From Streptomyces sp. sk2.1 (lineage in GTDB: Bacteria; Actinomycetota; Actinomycetes; Streptomycetales; Streptomycetaceae), in contig NZ_RDBO01000020.1 in assembly GCF_008120935.1 (NCBI RefSeq), positions 1,103,379-1,167,378 of the forward strand: a DNA stretch of 64,000 nt. The letters are read 5' to 3'. Of this stretch, positions 35,001 through 42,946 are shown piece after piece. The notes under the pieces were generated by a model. It had not been told where the DNA came from and searched no databases. It worked only from the letters and a program-made list of their open reading frames with translations. Every line of letters begins with the position of its first letter. The first letter of the stretch is position 1. Made by a program: the position numbers and the translations under genes.

Positions 35001-36044
35001 ATGCGCCGCTACGCGAGGTCACTGATAACGATCGCACTGGCGATCACCACGGTGACGGGTACGGCCGGCTGGGCGTCCGGGAACACGCAGCAGGCCGTGA
35101 CCGGGCCGCCGCCCGGTACCGCCGCCTGGCGCGCGGACCGGGTGCTGGACCGCCGGCTGCCCGACCCGGAGCGGTCCACCCCGGCCGAAGTGAGCGTTTT
35201 CTTCCGGGGGTTGACCGCGGATCAGCAGCAGACGCTGGCGACGCGGCATCCGCTCGTCGTGGGCAATCTGGACGGGGTTCCGGTGCGGCTGCGCTACCGG
35301 GCCAACGCCCTTTCCCTGCGCGCCGATCACGACCCCCGGTACGCGCGGCTCGCCGCGCCGGGCCGGCAGATCCTGGCCTTCGACCCGCGCGGCCGGGGCC
35401 AGGTCGCCGAGGTCTTCGGGAACCTGGACACCGCGCGCCATGTCGCGGTCGTGGTGCCGGGCTCCGACATCGACGCCGGGACCTTCGACCGTACGAACGA
35501 CGTGTACGGCACCCCGGCCGGCATGGCGAAGTCGCTGCACGCCCGGACCGGTCCCGGCAGCGCCGTCGTCGCCTGGGCCGGGTACACCACCCCGGTGGGC
35601 CTCGGCATCGACGCCGCGACGGGCTCGCTCGCCGAGGCGGGGGCCGACCGGCTGACCCGGTTCGCGGACGGCCTCGCGGCCGACGGGGTGCCCGAGCCCG
35701 CCGTGTTCTGCCACAGCTACGGCTCCGTCGTGTGCGGGCTCGCCGCCTCCCGGCTGCGTGCCAGGGACCTGGTCGTGCTCGGCTCGCCCGGGATGCGCGC
35801 GGACGATGTCGCCGATCTGCACACCGACGCCCGGGTCTGGGCCGCGAAGGACGCCACGGACTGGATCGACGACGTGCCGAACGTCGAGGTGGCGGGGCTC
35901 GGCCACGGTCCCGACCCGGCCGCCCCGGAGTTCGGCGCGCGCCACGTCCCGGCCGACGACGCCCGCGGGCACACCGGCTACTTCGCCCCGGGCACCGACT
36001 CGCTCCGCGCCTTCGCCGCGATCACCGAGGAGCGGTCGCGGTGA
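35001..36044 (+). CDS. Alpha/beta hydrolase, DUF1023 type (paralog 2)
   Basis: This 347-aa exported hydrolase has a signal peptide (MRRYARSLITIALAITTVTG, cleavage after about residue 26) where paralog 1 has a membrane anchor. It shares the block HPLVVGNLDGVPVRLRYRAN, the AFDPRGRGQVAEVFGNLDTA region, VAVVVPGSDIDAG, the nucleophile motif AVFCHSYGSVVCGLAA and GHTGYFAPGTDSLRAFA. The segment RTNDVYGTPAGMAKSLHA is also alike. Met35001 is chosen with GAGGGGGAGAAC upstream; the earlier Met lies outside the signal peptide. Substrate unknown, probably an ester or lipid outside the cell. Confidence 0.8.
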   Translation: MRRYARSLITIALAITTVTGTAGWASGNTQQAVTGPPPGTAAWRADRVLDRRLPDPERSTPAEVSVFFRGLTADQQQTLATRHPLVVGNLDGVPVRLRYRANALSLRADHDPRYARLAAPGRQILAFDPRGRGQVAEVFGNLDTARHVAVVVPGSDIDAGTFDRTNDVYGTPAGMAKSLHARTGPGSAVVAWAGYTTPVGLGIDAATGSLAEAGADRLTRFADGLAADGVPEPAVFCHSYGSVVCGLAASRLRARDLVVLGSPGMRADDVADLHTDARVWAAKDATDWIDDVPNVEVAGLGHGPDPAAPEFGARHVPADDARGHTGYFAPGTDSLRAFAAITEERSR

Positions 36045-36160
36045 GCCCAGGGCGGCCCACCGCCCGGGACTCACCGCCCGCCAGTCCGCACGCACGCACC
36101 GCCCCGCACGCACCGGGCGTCGCGGGCGGCGGGTGACAACGCACCCGGCCCGGGCCCCGG

Positions 36161-37177
36161 CTACTCGCGCACGGCGGCCGTCGATCTCATGTCCGGGTAG
36201 CGGGCACCCGCCACCTGTCCCGCGATCGGCTCCAGCAGCGCCAGTTCCTCGTCCGTCAGCGTGAGCCGGGTCGCCGCCACGTTCTCCAGCAGCCGGCTGC
36301 TCCTGCGGGTGCCCGGGATCGGCACCACGGCCAGACCGTGCACCCGGGCCCGCTGCTGCACCCAGGCGAGCGCCACCTGCGCGGCCGACGCGTCGTGCGC
36401 CGCCGCGATCTCGTGGACGGGCTCCAGCAGGGCGGCGTTCCTCTTCGCGTTGTCGCCGGTGAAGCGCGGCTGGTACCTGCGGAAGTCGCCGTCCGACAGT
36501 TCCTCGGCCGCGTCCGTGAACGCCCCGGTGAGGAAGCCCCGGCCGAGCGGCGAGTACGGCACGAAGGTCACCCCGAGCTCGGCCGCGGCGGACACGGCGC
36601 TGATCTCGACGTCCCGGCTGAACAGCGACCACTCGGACTGGATCGCGGCGATCGGGTGCACGGCGTGCGCCTCGCGCAGCTCCGCCCCGGTGACCTCGCT
36701 CAGCCCGAGCTGCCTGACCTTGCCCTGCCGCACCAGCTCGGCCATCGCCCCGACGGACTCGGCCAGCGGCACGGCCGGGTCGCGGCGGTGCATGTAGTAG
36801 AGGTCGATGACGTCGGTGTCCAGCCGGCGCAGGCTGTCCTCGACGGCCCGGCGGATGTACGCGGGGTCGTTGCGCACGCCCCGGTAGTGCGGGTCGTCGT
36901 CCTTCCGCTCGATGGCGAACTTCGTGGCGAGGGTGATCTCGTCCCGGTGCGCCCCGACGAACGGGGCGAGGAAGGTCTCGTTGGCGCCACTGCCGTAGAT
37001 GTCGGCGGTGTCGAAGAGGGTGACACCCGCCGCCAGCGCCGTCTCCAGTGTCTCGCGGGCGGCCTGCTCGTCCGTGGCACCGTAGAACTCGCTCATGCCC
37101 ATGCAGCCGAGCCCCTGCACGCCGACCTGCGGGCCGCCCCTGCCGAGCTCCACCGTGGTGATCTTGTCGTCAGTCAT
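36161..37177 (-). CDS. Aldo/keto reductase (YakC/AKR13-like)
   Basis: This 338-aa NADPH-dependent reductase has the AKR tetrad: FDTADIYGSGANE (Asp and Tyr near 55-60), LATKFAIER (Lys near 85) and DLYYMHRRDP (His near 128). The cofactor-binding C-terminal segment is VVPIPGTRRSSRLLENVAA. The start region MTDDKITTVELGRGGPQVGV and GLGCMGMSEFYG are typical of AKR13 enzymes that detoxify aldehydes such as methylglyoxal. ATG 37177 overlaps the stop of the upstream MerR gene by one base (TGATG), so translation is coupled and the MerR protein probably controls it. Confidence 0.93.
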   Translation of the reverse strand: MTDDKITTVELGRGGPQVGVQGLGCMGMSEFYGATDEQAARETLETALAAGVTLFDTADIYGSGANETFLAPFVGAHRDEITLATKFAIERKDDDPHYRGVRNDPAYIRRAVEDSLRRLDTDVIDLYYMHRRDPAVPLAESVGAMAELVRQGKVRQLGLSEVTGAELREAHAVHPIAAIQSEWSLFSRDVEISAVSAAAELGVTFVPYSPLGRGFLTGAFTDAAEELSDGDFRRYQPRFTGDNAKRNAALLEPVHEIAAAHDASAAQVALAWVQQRARVHGLAVVPIPGTRRSSRLLENVAATRLTLTDEELALLEPIAGQVAGARYPDMRSTAAVRE

Positions 37178-37629
37178 CAGACGCAGGGCCTTTCCGGCGC
37201 CCGCCGGGCGCTCGCATAGAAGTCGATCTTGTAGTCGAGCACGGCGAGGGTGTCCTGGAGCTCCGCGATCCGTGTCCTCACGTCGCGGCGGGTCGCCTCC
37301 AGCAGCTCCTGCCGCTGCTCGAAGGTGTGCTCCCCCTCGCGCAGCAGTTCCGCGTACCGGACCATGTCGGCGACCGGCATCCCGGTCAGCCGCAGCTTGC
37401 CGACGAAGGTCAGCCAGTCCAGGTCGCGGTTGGTGAAGCGACGCTGACCGGTGTGGGACCGGTCGACGTGCGGCATCAGCCCGATCCGCTCGTACCAGCG
37501 CAGGGTGTGCGCGGTGAGCCCGGTGAAGACGGCGACCTCGCTGATGGTGTAGCGGTCCTGGCCGTCGGGGCGCGGGTGCGCCCTGGGGGCCGATGCGCAT
37601 GCGTCCGTCCTTGTGGAAGTGCTCTCCAT
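37177..37629 (-). CDS. MerR family regulator of the aldo/keto reductase
   Basis: This 150-aa regulator has RYTISEVAVFTGLTAHTLRW, YERIGLMPHVDRSHTGQRRF (wing) and NRDLDWLTFVGKLRLTGMPV, then a coiled-coil helix (EQRQELLEATRRDVRTRIAE). No Cys cluster is present, so it is not a metal or SoxR-type sensor. ATG 37629 is chosen because GGAGGG lies 12-17 nt upstream; ATG 37638 sits too close to that site. The region upstream has a dyad (37656-37673) in a promoter with long spacing, as MerR proteins prefer. It is the first gene of a two-gene operon. Confidence 0.9.
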   Translation of the reverse strand: MESTSTRTDACASAPRAHPRPDGQDRYTISEVAVFTGLTAHTLRWYERIGLMPHVDRSHTGQRRFTNRDLDWLTFVGKLRLTGMPVADMVRYAELLREGEHTFEQRQELLEATRRDVRTRIAELQDTLAVLDYKIDFYASARRAPERPCV

Positions 37630-37655
37630 CACCGTCATGCCCTCCACGCTAGAAC

Positions 37656-37673
37656 CTTGGAGTGAACTCGAAG
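37656..37673 (-). promoter_or_regulatory. MerR-type operator upstream of the MerR-AKR operon
   Basis: CTTGGAGT-GA-ACTCGAAG is a dyad matching 7 of 8 positions. On the minus strand it lies between TTGCTT and TTCTAG/TAGCGT, giving a spacer near 19 bp typical of MerR-activated promoters. Confidence 0.55.
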
Positions 37674-37749
37674 CAAGTGCGAAAGGCAACCGGTCGATCT
37701 CGTTCCGCAACCGGCCGGGCCACCGCGCCGGTCCGCCCGCGCCCCGGGC

Positions 37750-38300
37750 TCAGCCCTCCGCGGCGGCGCCGCCGAACATGGCGACGGCCTCGCGGCCCCT
37801 GGCCTGGTTCTCCGCCACATAGGGACGCAGCTCGGCCCCGTAGGCGGCGAAGGCGGCACGGTGGCCCCCGTCGCCGGCGGCGGACAGGTGCCGGGCCAGG
37901 GAACGGGCGCCGAGCAGGGCCTGGGACGTGCCCATGCCCGCGGTCGGGGCGGCGCAGTACCCCGCGTCACCGAGCAGCGCTACGCGGCCGCGGGACCAGC
38001 GGTCGAGCTGGACCTGGCCGGTGGAGGAGAAGTGGAAGTCCTCGGCCCCGGCCATGGCGTCGAGCAGTCGGGGAACCTGCCGGCCGCGACCGGCGAAGGC
38101 GGCGCGCACCGCGTCCTGCTGCTCGTCGCGCCCGCCGGTCCAGCGCGGGCGAGTCCGTGGCGAAGGACGGGCCGACGGCCATCCGGTCGGGGTCGCCCGC
38201 ACCGAAGAGGTGGACGGCCGCGTTCCCGGCGAACCGCAGCATGCCCCGGCGGTCCGGGCCGAGGCGGCCGACGAACTGCGCGCCCTGGCCGAGAAGTCCT
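37750..38300 (-). pseudogene. Decayed FAD-dependent monooxygenase
   Basis: On the minus strand two frames together give the C-terminal half of a PHBH-type flavin monooxygenase. One frame holds FVGRLGPDRRGMLRFAGNAA and AVGPSFATDSPALDRR (about 38135-38290). The other, after a shift near 38130-38150, holds DEQQDAVRAAFAGRGRQVPR, DRWSRGRVALLGDAGYCAAP and TAGMGTSQALLGARSLARHL, the second FAD-binding motif with the GD pair. The N-terminal Rossmann GxGxxG half (about 200 residues) is missing; the 5' side runs into the promoter of the serine hydrolase. So the gene is both 5'-truncated and frameshifted and should be inactive. Confidence 0.85.
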
Positions 38301-38360
38301 GAAGGCCCCCGGGACTCCCGAGGTCCCGGAGCCCCCCGGGGCCCGCCCGCCCGTGCCCGT

Positions 38361-38366
38361 TACGCT
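38361..38366 (+). promoter_or_regulatory. Possible -10 box for a leaderless serine hydrolase transcript
   Basis: TACGCT ends 7 nt before ATG 38374; no ribosome-binding site is present. Confidence 0.4.
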
Positions 38367-38373
38367 CGTACGC

Positions 38374-39195
38374 ATGCAGAGCCTGGCGATGATCGACAAC
38401 TGGCCCGTCCCCACCGCGGCGGCTGCCGTCGTACGAGCGGACGGCACCGTCGTCGGTACGCACGGCCCGACCGCACACCGCTTCCCGCTCGCCTCCGTCA
38501 CCAAGCCGATCGCGGCCTACGCGGCGCTCGTGGCGTACGAGGAGGGGGCGGTGGAGCTGGACGAGCCGGCCGGGCCCGAGGGGTCCACCGTGCGGCACCT
38601 GCTCGCGCACACCAGCGGGCTCGCCTTCGACGAGCACCGGACGACGGCCGCGCCGGGCACCCGGCGGCTCTACTCCAACGCGGGCTTCGAAGTGCTCGGC
38701 GACCACATCGCCAAGGCCACCGACATCCCGTTCCCGGAGTACGTGCGCCAGGCCGTGCTGGAACCGCTCGGGATGACGGCGACCACGGTGGACGGCTCGC
38801 CCGCCAAGGACGGCGTCTCGACCGTCGACGACCTCGTGCGCTTCGCGGCGGAGGTGCAGACCCCCCAGCTGCTCGACCCGCGCACGGTGCTGGCCGCGCA
38901 GACCGTCGTGCACCCCGGCCTGAAGGGCGTACTGCCCGGCTACGGGCACCAGAACCCCAACGACTGGGGGCTCGGCTTCGAGATCCGGGACTCCAAGTCG
39001 CCGCACTGGACCGGAAGTTCGTCGTCGCCCGCGACCTTCGGGCACTTCGGGCAGTCCGGCACCTTCCTGTGGATCGACCCGGTCGCGGGCGCGGCGTGCG
39101 TCGCGCTGACCGACCGGGCCTTCGGCCCGTGGGCGGTGGAGGCGTGGCCGCCGTTCACGGACGCGGTGCTCGCGGAGCTGGGCTCCGCCCGCTGA
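38374..39195 (+). CDS. Class C beta-lactamase-like serine hydrolase
   Basis: This 273-aa penicillin-binding-fold hydrolase has the SxxK motif in FPLASVTKPIAAYAALVAYE (Ser41, Lys44), the YxN motif in RRLYSNAGFEVLGDH (Tyr100), and GHFGQSGTFLWIDPVAG near 230 in place of KTG. RHLLAHTSGLAFD is also typical. There is no signal peptide, so it is cytosolic and more likely an esterase or peptidase than a beta-lactamase. The ATG at 38374 has only a -10 box upstream (probable leaderless start). It is divergent from the decayed monooxygenase; convergent with the next gene, with a 7-bp stem at 39191-39215 around the two stops. Confidence 0.88.
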   Translation: MQSLAMIDNWPVPTAAAAVVRADGTVVGTHGPTAHRFPLASVTKPIAAYAALVAYEEGAVELDEPAGPEGSTVRHLLAHTSGLAFDEHRTTAAPGTRRLYSNAGFEVLGDHIAKATDIPFPEYVRQAVLEPLGMTATTVDGSPAKDGVSTVDDLVRFAAEVQTPQLLDPRTVLAAQTVVHPGLKGVLPGYGHQNPNDWGLGFEIRDSKSPHWTGSSSSPATFGHFGQSGTFLWIDPVAGAACVALTDRAFGPWAVEAWPPFTDAVLAELGSAR

Positions 39196-39215
39196 CGCCG
39201 GCGGACACCGTCAGC
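39191..39215. terminator. Short stem at convergent gene ends
   Basis: GCTGACG (39191-39197) and CGTCAGC (39209-39215) pair across 11 nt. They contain the serine hydrolase stop codon and the last codons of the ATPase gene. Confidence 0.4.
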
Positions 39216-39672
39216 GGGGACGGGAAACGGCGTCGGCGCCGGCCGGCCCCCCGACGGCCATGCACTCGAACCACACCGTCTTGCCGGTGCCGTCGCGACG
39301 CGGCTCCACACCCCATTTGTCGGTGACGGCGTCGACCAGCACCAACCCGCGCCCGCCCTCGTCGAGTTCGCCCCTCACGGCCATCCTCGGCACGTCGGGG
39401 CAGTCGTCCGCGACCTCGACCCGCACTCCCCCGGCCAGGAGCAGGAAGATCAGCGTCCGGGCGCGGCGCCCCGGAACGTGTCGCACGACATTGGCGATCA
39501 GCTCGGCGAGCGCGAGTTCGGCGGCCCCGGCCACTTCGAGCAGGCCCCAGGCGGTGAGGTACAGACGCAGGATGCGGCGCAGGTGCCGGGCCGAGTGCTC
39601 CCCCAGCGCGAAGTCGGCGCGGTAGGTCGGCTCCACCGCACCTCCGGCCCGTGGATCGATTGCGTGATTCAT
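39211..39672 (-). CDS. RsbW-like ATP-binding protein (serine kinase fold)
   Basis: This 153-aa protein has the GHKL ATPase fold of anti-sigma factor kinases: AELALAELIANVVRHVPGRR (N box, about 50-70), VRVEVADDCPDVPRMAVRG (DD box), and EGGRGLVLVDAVTDKWGVEP, GTGKTVWFECMA. The N-terminus AIDPRAGGAVEPTYRADFAL is variable as usual. Streptomyces has dozens of such proteins, often beside XRE and DUF397 genes, as here. The partner (a sigma factor antagonist or another protein) is not in the window. It is divergent from the XRE gene. Confidence 0.9.
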   Translation of the reverse strand: MNHAIDPRAGGAVEPTYRADFALGEHSARHLRRILRLYLTAWGLLEVAGAAELALAELIANVVRHVPGRRARTLIFLLLAGGVRVEVADDCPDVPRMAVRGELDEGGRGLVLVDAVTDKWGVEPRRDGTGKTVWFECMAVGGPAGADAVSRPR

Positions 39673-39757
39673 GTCACCAGCGTGCAGCGGTCCGGTTACG
39701 CTCGGCTACGCACCGAAACGAACGCCGCAAGGTGTTGAACGCCGGAGGTACCTCGCC

Positions 39758-40582
39758 GTGGCCAACATCCAGGCCCTCGATCCCAACGCTTCCCCGTTGA
39801 GCTACTACGGCTGGGAGTTACGCCGCCGGCGAGAGGCCCACAACCTCAAGCAGTCGCAGCTCGGCGACATCATCTTCTGCACCGGCTCCCTGATCGGCCA
39901 GATCGAGACGTCGAAGAAGCTCCCCACCCGCGACTTCTCCGAGCGCGTGGACGTGGCGCTCAACACGGACGGAGTGTTCTCGCGGCTGATCGGCCTGGTC
40001 CTGCACAGTCAACTGCCCGCCTGGTTCCAGCCGTACGCGGAGATGGAGGTCAAGGCGACGTACATCTCCACGTACCAGGCGCAGGTGGTGTACGGGCTGT
40101 TGCAGACGGAGGAGTACGCGCGGGCCCTGCTCAGGGTCGACTACCCGGACTCGGTCGACAAGATGACGGCGGCCCGCCTGAATCGCCAGCGAATCCTGAA
40201 GGGCGAGAATCCGCCCGCGCTGTGGGTCGTCCTGAGCGAGGCGGCGCTGCTCCAGGAGGTCGGCGGACGCGACGTCATGCGCGCCCAACTGGCGCGGCTG
40301 TTGGAATTCCGCGACGACCCCTGGGTCCAGATCCAGGTGCTTCCGTTCTCCGTCGGTCAGCACACGGCGATGATGGGGTCGTTCAACCTCCTCAGGTTCG
40401 AGGACGACCCCGACATCTTCTACGTGGAAAGCTACGACCAGGGCCACATGACGGCCAATCCTCAAGTGATCAAGGAACGTTCGTTCGGCTACGCTCGACT
40501 GCAAGCCACGGCCCTCTCTCCCGAGGACTCGGCAGCACTGATCGCTCGCGTGATGGAGGAACGCTATGGGGACCAGTCATGA
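39758..40582 (+). CDS. XRE regulator with DUF5753 (WhiJ-like)
   Basis: This 274-aa regulator has an N-terminal XRE helix-turn-helix (LRRRREAHNLKQSQLGDIIF followed by CTGSLIGQIETSKKLPTRDF, about residues 18-60) and a DUF5753 domain from about 95 (YISTYQAQVVYGLLQTEEYA, RQRILKGENPPALWVVLSEA, VLPFSVGQHTAMMGSFNLLR). This architecture, followed by an overlapping DUF397 gene, is the WhiJ type involved in development and antibiotic control in Streptomyces. GTG 39758 has GGAGG 9-13 nt upstream. Its 3' end overlaps the DUF397 gene by 17 bp. Confidence 0.92.
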   Translation: MANIQALDPNASPLSYYGWELRRRREAHNLKQSQLGDIIFCTGSLIGQIETSKKLPTRDFSERVDVALNTDGVFSRLIGLVLHSQLPAWFQPYAEMEVKATYISTYQAQVVYGLLQTEEYARALLRVDYPDSVDKMTAARLNRQRILKGENPPALWVVLSEAALLQEVGGRDVMRAQLARLLEFRDDPWVQIQVLPFSVGQHTAMMGSFNLLRFEDDPDIFYVESYDQGHMTANPQVIKERSFGYARLQATALSPEDSAALIARVMEERYGDQS

Positions 40583-40760
40583 CCTGACCGGAGCACAGTG
40601 GCGGAAGTCGTCGCACAGCGGAACCAACGGCGGAGACTGCGTCGAGGTGGTCGACGGCCTCCCCCACGCCGTGCCCGTGCGCGACAGCAAGAACCCGGAC
40701 GGGCCCGTCCTGATCGTCGGGGCCGGGGCCTGGCGGTCCTTCGTGGCCGGGCTGCGCTGA
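40566..40760 (+). CDS. DUF397 small partner protein
   Basis: This 64-aa DUF397 protein has the family pattern AQWRKSSHSGTNGGDCVEVV followed by VPVRDSKNPDGPVLIVG and AWRSFVAGLR. DUF397 proteins pair with XRE/DUF5753 regulators and probably act as their antagonists. ATG 40566 lies inside the last codons of the XRE gene (17-bp overlap), so translation is coupled. A strong terminator follows 34 bp after the stop. Confidence 0.93.
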   Translation: MGTSHDLTGAQWRKSSHSGTNGGDCVEVVDGLPHAVPVRDSKNPDGPVLIVGAGAWRSFVAGLR

Positions 40761-40794
40761 GGCCGCCCGCCCCCGCACACACTCCCGCACGGCG

Positions 40795-40832
40795 AAGAGG
40801 TCCGGGGCGACCGCCGTCGCCCCGGACCTCTT
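40795..40832 (+). terminator. Terminator after the XRE-DUF397 pair
   Basis: AAGAGGTCCGGGGCGAC (40795-40811) pairs perfectly over 17 bp with 40816-40832 around a CGCC loop. Confidence 0.9.
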
Positions 40833-40902
40833 CCGTTTCCCCCGTCCCGCACGGACCGTTCTTCACGGACCGTCCCGCGCGGGCCGTGCTGCGCGGACCG
40901 CT

Positions 40903-41583
40903 CTACGCCGAGTAGCCCCTCGACGCGATCCAGTCCGCGAGCCGCTTCGTCGTCATCGTGTAGCGGTGGGTCTTGGAGGAACTGATCGCGATGTCCTCGA
41001 TGACCGCCTGGTCGCCGTTCTTCGCGTAGCCGACCACGGTGAGGTAGTGGCCCTGGTCGTAGGAGTGCTTCCGGCCCGCGGTGTCGGTCGCCGTGCCGTG
41101 GACGTTGGCCACGATGGCGCGGCCGTTGTTGACGTCGAACCTGATGTCCTTCTTCAGCAGCGCGACCTGGGCCTTGGTGGCCGTGTTGCCGCCGATCCAC
41201 TTGTTCTCGTACCAGGAGCCGGGCAGACGCTTGTTGAGGACCTTGGTGACCAGACCGATGTTGTCGGTCTGCTTGCCGTTCTCCTCGACCTTCAGGTCCT
41301 TCGCCAGGGTCTTCTGGCCGACCGTCCTGCCCCGCTGGGTCAGTGCGAGGCGGGTGGCGGCCGGACCGCAGTAGTAGTACGTCGACTGCTGCTGGAACTT
41401 GTACGTCGACAGCTTCTTGCTGACCGGGTACTCGCCGGACGGCGGCGGGAGGGCCGCCGAGGCGGTGCCGGCCGGGACGAGGACGCCCGCCGCGGCGAGC
41501 GCGGTGATCGTGAGCGCGGCGAACCGCGCGCCGCGGTGCGCGGCGGCGGTGCGCTTCCCGCCGGTGGTGGTGATGGTGTCCAT
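40903..41583 (-). CDS. Secreted C39-like cysteine peptidase
   Basis: This 226-aa exported protein has a signal peptide (GARFAALTITALAAAGVLVP, cleavage after TASA near 43) and a papain-like C39_2 domain: FQQQSTYYYCGPAATRLALT (Gln and catalytic Cys72), GRAIVANVHGTA, YDQGHYLTVVGYAKNGDQAV (catalytic His) and EDIAISSSKTHRYTMTTKRL. It resembles family members that cut or bind peptides outside the cell; no leader peptide gene is near. ATG 41583 has GGAAG upstream. A 7-bp dyad (CCGCCGT/ACGGCGG, about 41609-41627) lies in its control region. Confidence 0.82.
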   Translation of the reverse strand: MDTITTTGGKRTAAAHRGARFAALTITALAAAGVLVPAGTASAALPPPSGEYPVSKKLSTYKFQQQSTYYYCGPAATRLALTQRGRTVGQKTLAKDLKVEENGKQTDNIGLVTKVLNKRLPGSWYENKWIGGNTATKAQVALLKKDIRFDVNNGRAIVANVHGTATDTAGRKHSYDQGHYLTVVGYAKNGDQAVIEDIAISSSKTHRYTMTTKRLADWIASRGYSA

Positions 41584-41768
41584 GGACAGGTCTTCCTTCC
41601 CCCGAGCCGCGCCGCCGTCGTCAACGGCGGTGCGACATGTGCGTGTTGTTCCTTTCGTGCGTCGGAAGGCTCTGCTTCGTCCCCTCGTCGCCCCCCGGCT
41701 GCCGTACCAGCATCGGGGCACCGGGCACTTGGTGACGACGGCGTTCGGGCAGAACCGAACTCCGCCGG

Positions 41769-42773
41769 TCAGGCGGCGTCCAGCTGTTCGGTGACGCCGT
41801 GCAGCAGGGCTTCGCCGAGCGGGGTGAGGCTGTGGATGACGCAGCCGCCCACCCGGTTGCCGTGGACGAGTCCGGCCTCCCGCAGCGCGCGGACGTGCTC
41901 GCTCGCCGAGGCCGTCGAGATGTGCAGCACCCGCGCCAGTTCGCCGGTGGTCGCCGAGCCCTGGAGGGCCGTCAGCACCCGGGCGCGGGTCCGGCCGATG
42001 AGGCCGCCGAGCGGTTTGAGCCGCCGGTCCGCGCCGAGCGGCGCCGCGTCCGGCCCCTCCGTGCGCGCGATCGGGTACACCAGCACCTGCGGCAGCTCCG
42101 GGTCGGCGAGCGCGACCGGACCGCCGTGGCAGAAGAACGACGGGATCAGGCACAGTCCCCGGCCTTCGAGGTGGATGTCCCGGTCCTCCGGGTAGCGCAT
42201 GCGCAGCGTCGGCGCCCGCCAGTCCAGCGCCGGACGCAACGAGTCCAGCAGCCCGCCGACGCCCCCGTCGCGCAGGGCACGGGCCCGGACCATCCGGTCG
42301 GCCTCCACCGTCGCCGCGGCCCGCGTCCAGTCTGGCCGGATGACGGCCTCGTACACGCACCGGATCGCTTCGGCCAGCTCGTCCAGACGGTCCCGTTCGC
42401 CCGCGGCGAGGCCGGCGAACCAGCGGGGCAGCCGGCGGACGTTCGCCGTCAGTGCCAGCTCCCGGCCCAGCCGGTCCGGCGGGGTGGCCCGCAGCGCCTC
42501 CAGGCCGGCCTCAAGGCCGTGGCGGCCCTCGGGCGGGGTCAGGAAGTCCGGGAAGTAGCTCGCCGGCGGCGCCGCCGCGCCCACCAGCCGGGCCGAGCCC
42601 TCGACGCCCTTGCGGCGCAGTTCCGTACGGGCCCTGCGGCGCCATTCCCCGAAGGACCTCGGGCCGTTCCGGGACATCAGTTGTATCCCGAGGACCGTCT
42701 CCCAGAGCGGGTCGGGCCCCGGTGCGACCCAGATCTTCGCCAGGTCCGCATCCGTGAAGTGCAGCCTTAACAT
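41769..42773 (-). CDS. ArsR-type winged-helix regulator (DUF5937-like)
   Basis: This 334-aa protein has an N-terminal domain of about 230 residues (MLRLHFTDADLAKIWVAPGP, ELALTANVRRLPRWFAGLAA) typical of large Streptomyces ArsR-like regulators. The C-terminal winged helix is ATTGELARVLHISTASASEH followed by VRALREAGLVHGNR. No metal-binding Cys cluster is seen in the recognition region, so it is probably not a metal sensor; the large N-terminal domain may bind a ligand. It could control the adjacent secreted peptidase, on the same strand and 185 bp downstream, but this is inference. Confidence 0.85.
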   Translation of the reverse strand: MLRLHFTDADLAKIWVAPGPDPLWETVLGIQLMSRNGPRSFGEWRRRARTELRRKGVEGSARLVGAAAPPASYFPDFLTPPEGRHGLEAGLEALRATPPDRLGRELALTANVRRLPRWFAGLAAGERDRLDELAEAIRCVYEAVIRPDWTRAAATVEADRMVRARALRDGGVGGLLDSLRPALDWRAPTLRMRYPEDRDIHLEGRGLCLIPSFFCHGGPVALADPELPQVLVYPIARTEGPDAAPLGADRRLKPLGGLIGRTRARVLTALQGSATTGELARVLHISTASASEHVRALREAGLVHGNRVGGCVIHSLTPLGEALLHGVTEQLDAA

Positions 42774-42932
42774 GTTGCCCCCCGATGTTCCATGCGATCA
42801 CACGGGGAACGTCACCAAGTGGGCCTCCGCTCCCCGTGGTTGAGGATCTTCGGCCCGCTCCCCGCGGTTCCCGGGGCAGGTGTGAAAGCTCTCACCCCAC
42901 GCAACGGGGGCGCCACGACCGGGCGCAGGGCC

Positions 42933-42938
42933 TACACT
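42933..42938 (+). promoter_or_regulatory. Possible -10 box for a leaderless GNAT transcript
   Basis: TACACT ends 8 nt before ATG 42947; no ribosome-binding site is visible. Confidence 0.4.
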
Positions 42939-42946
42939 GCCCCGCC

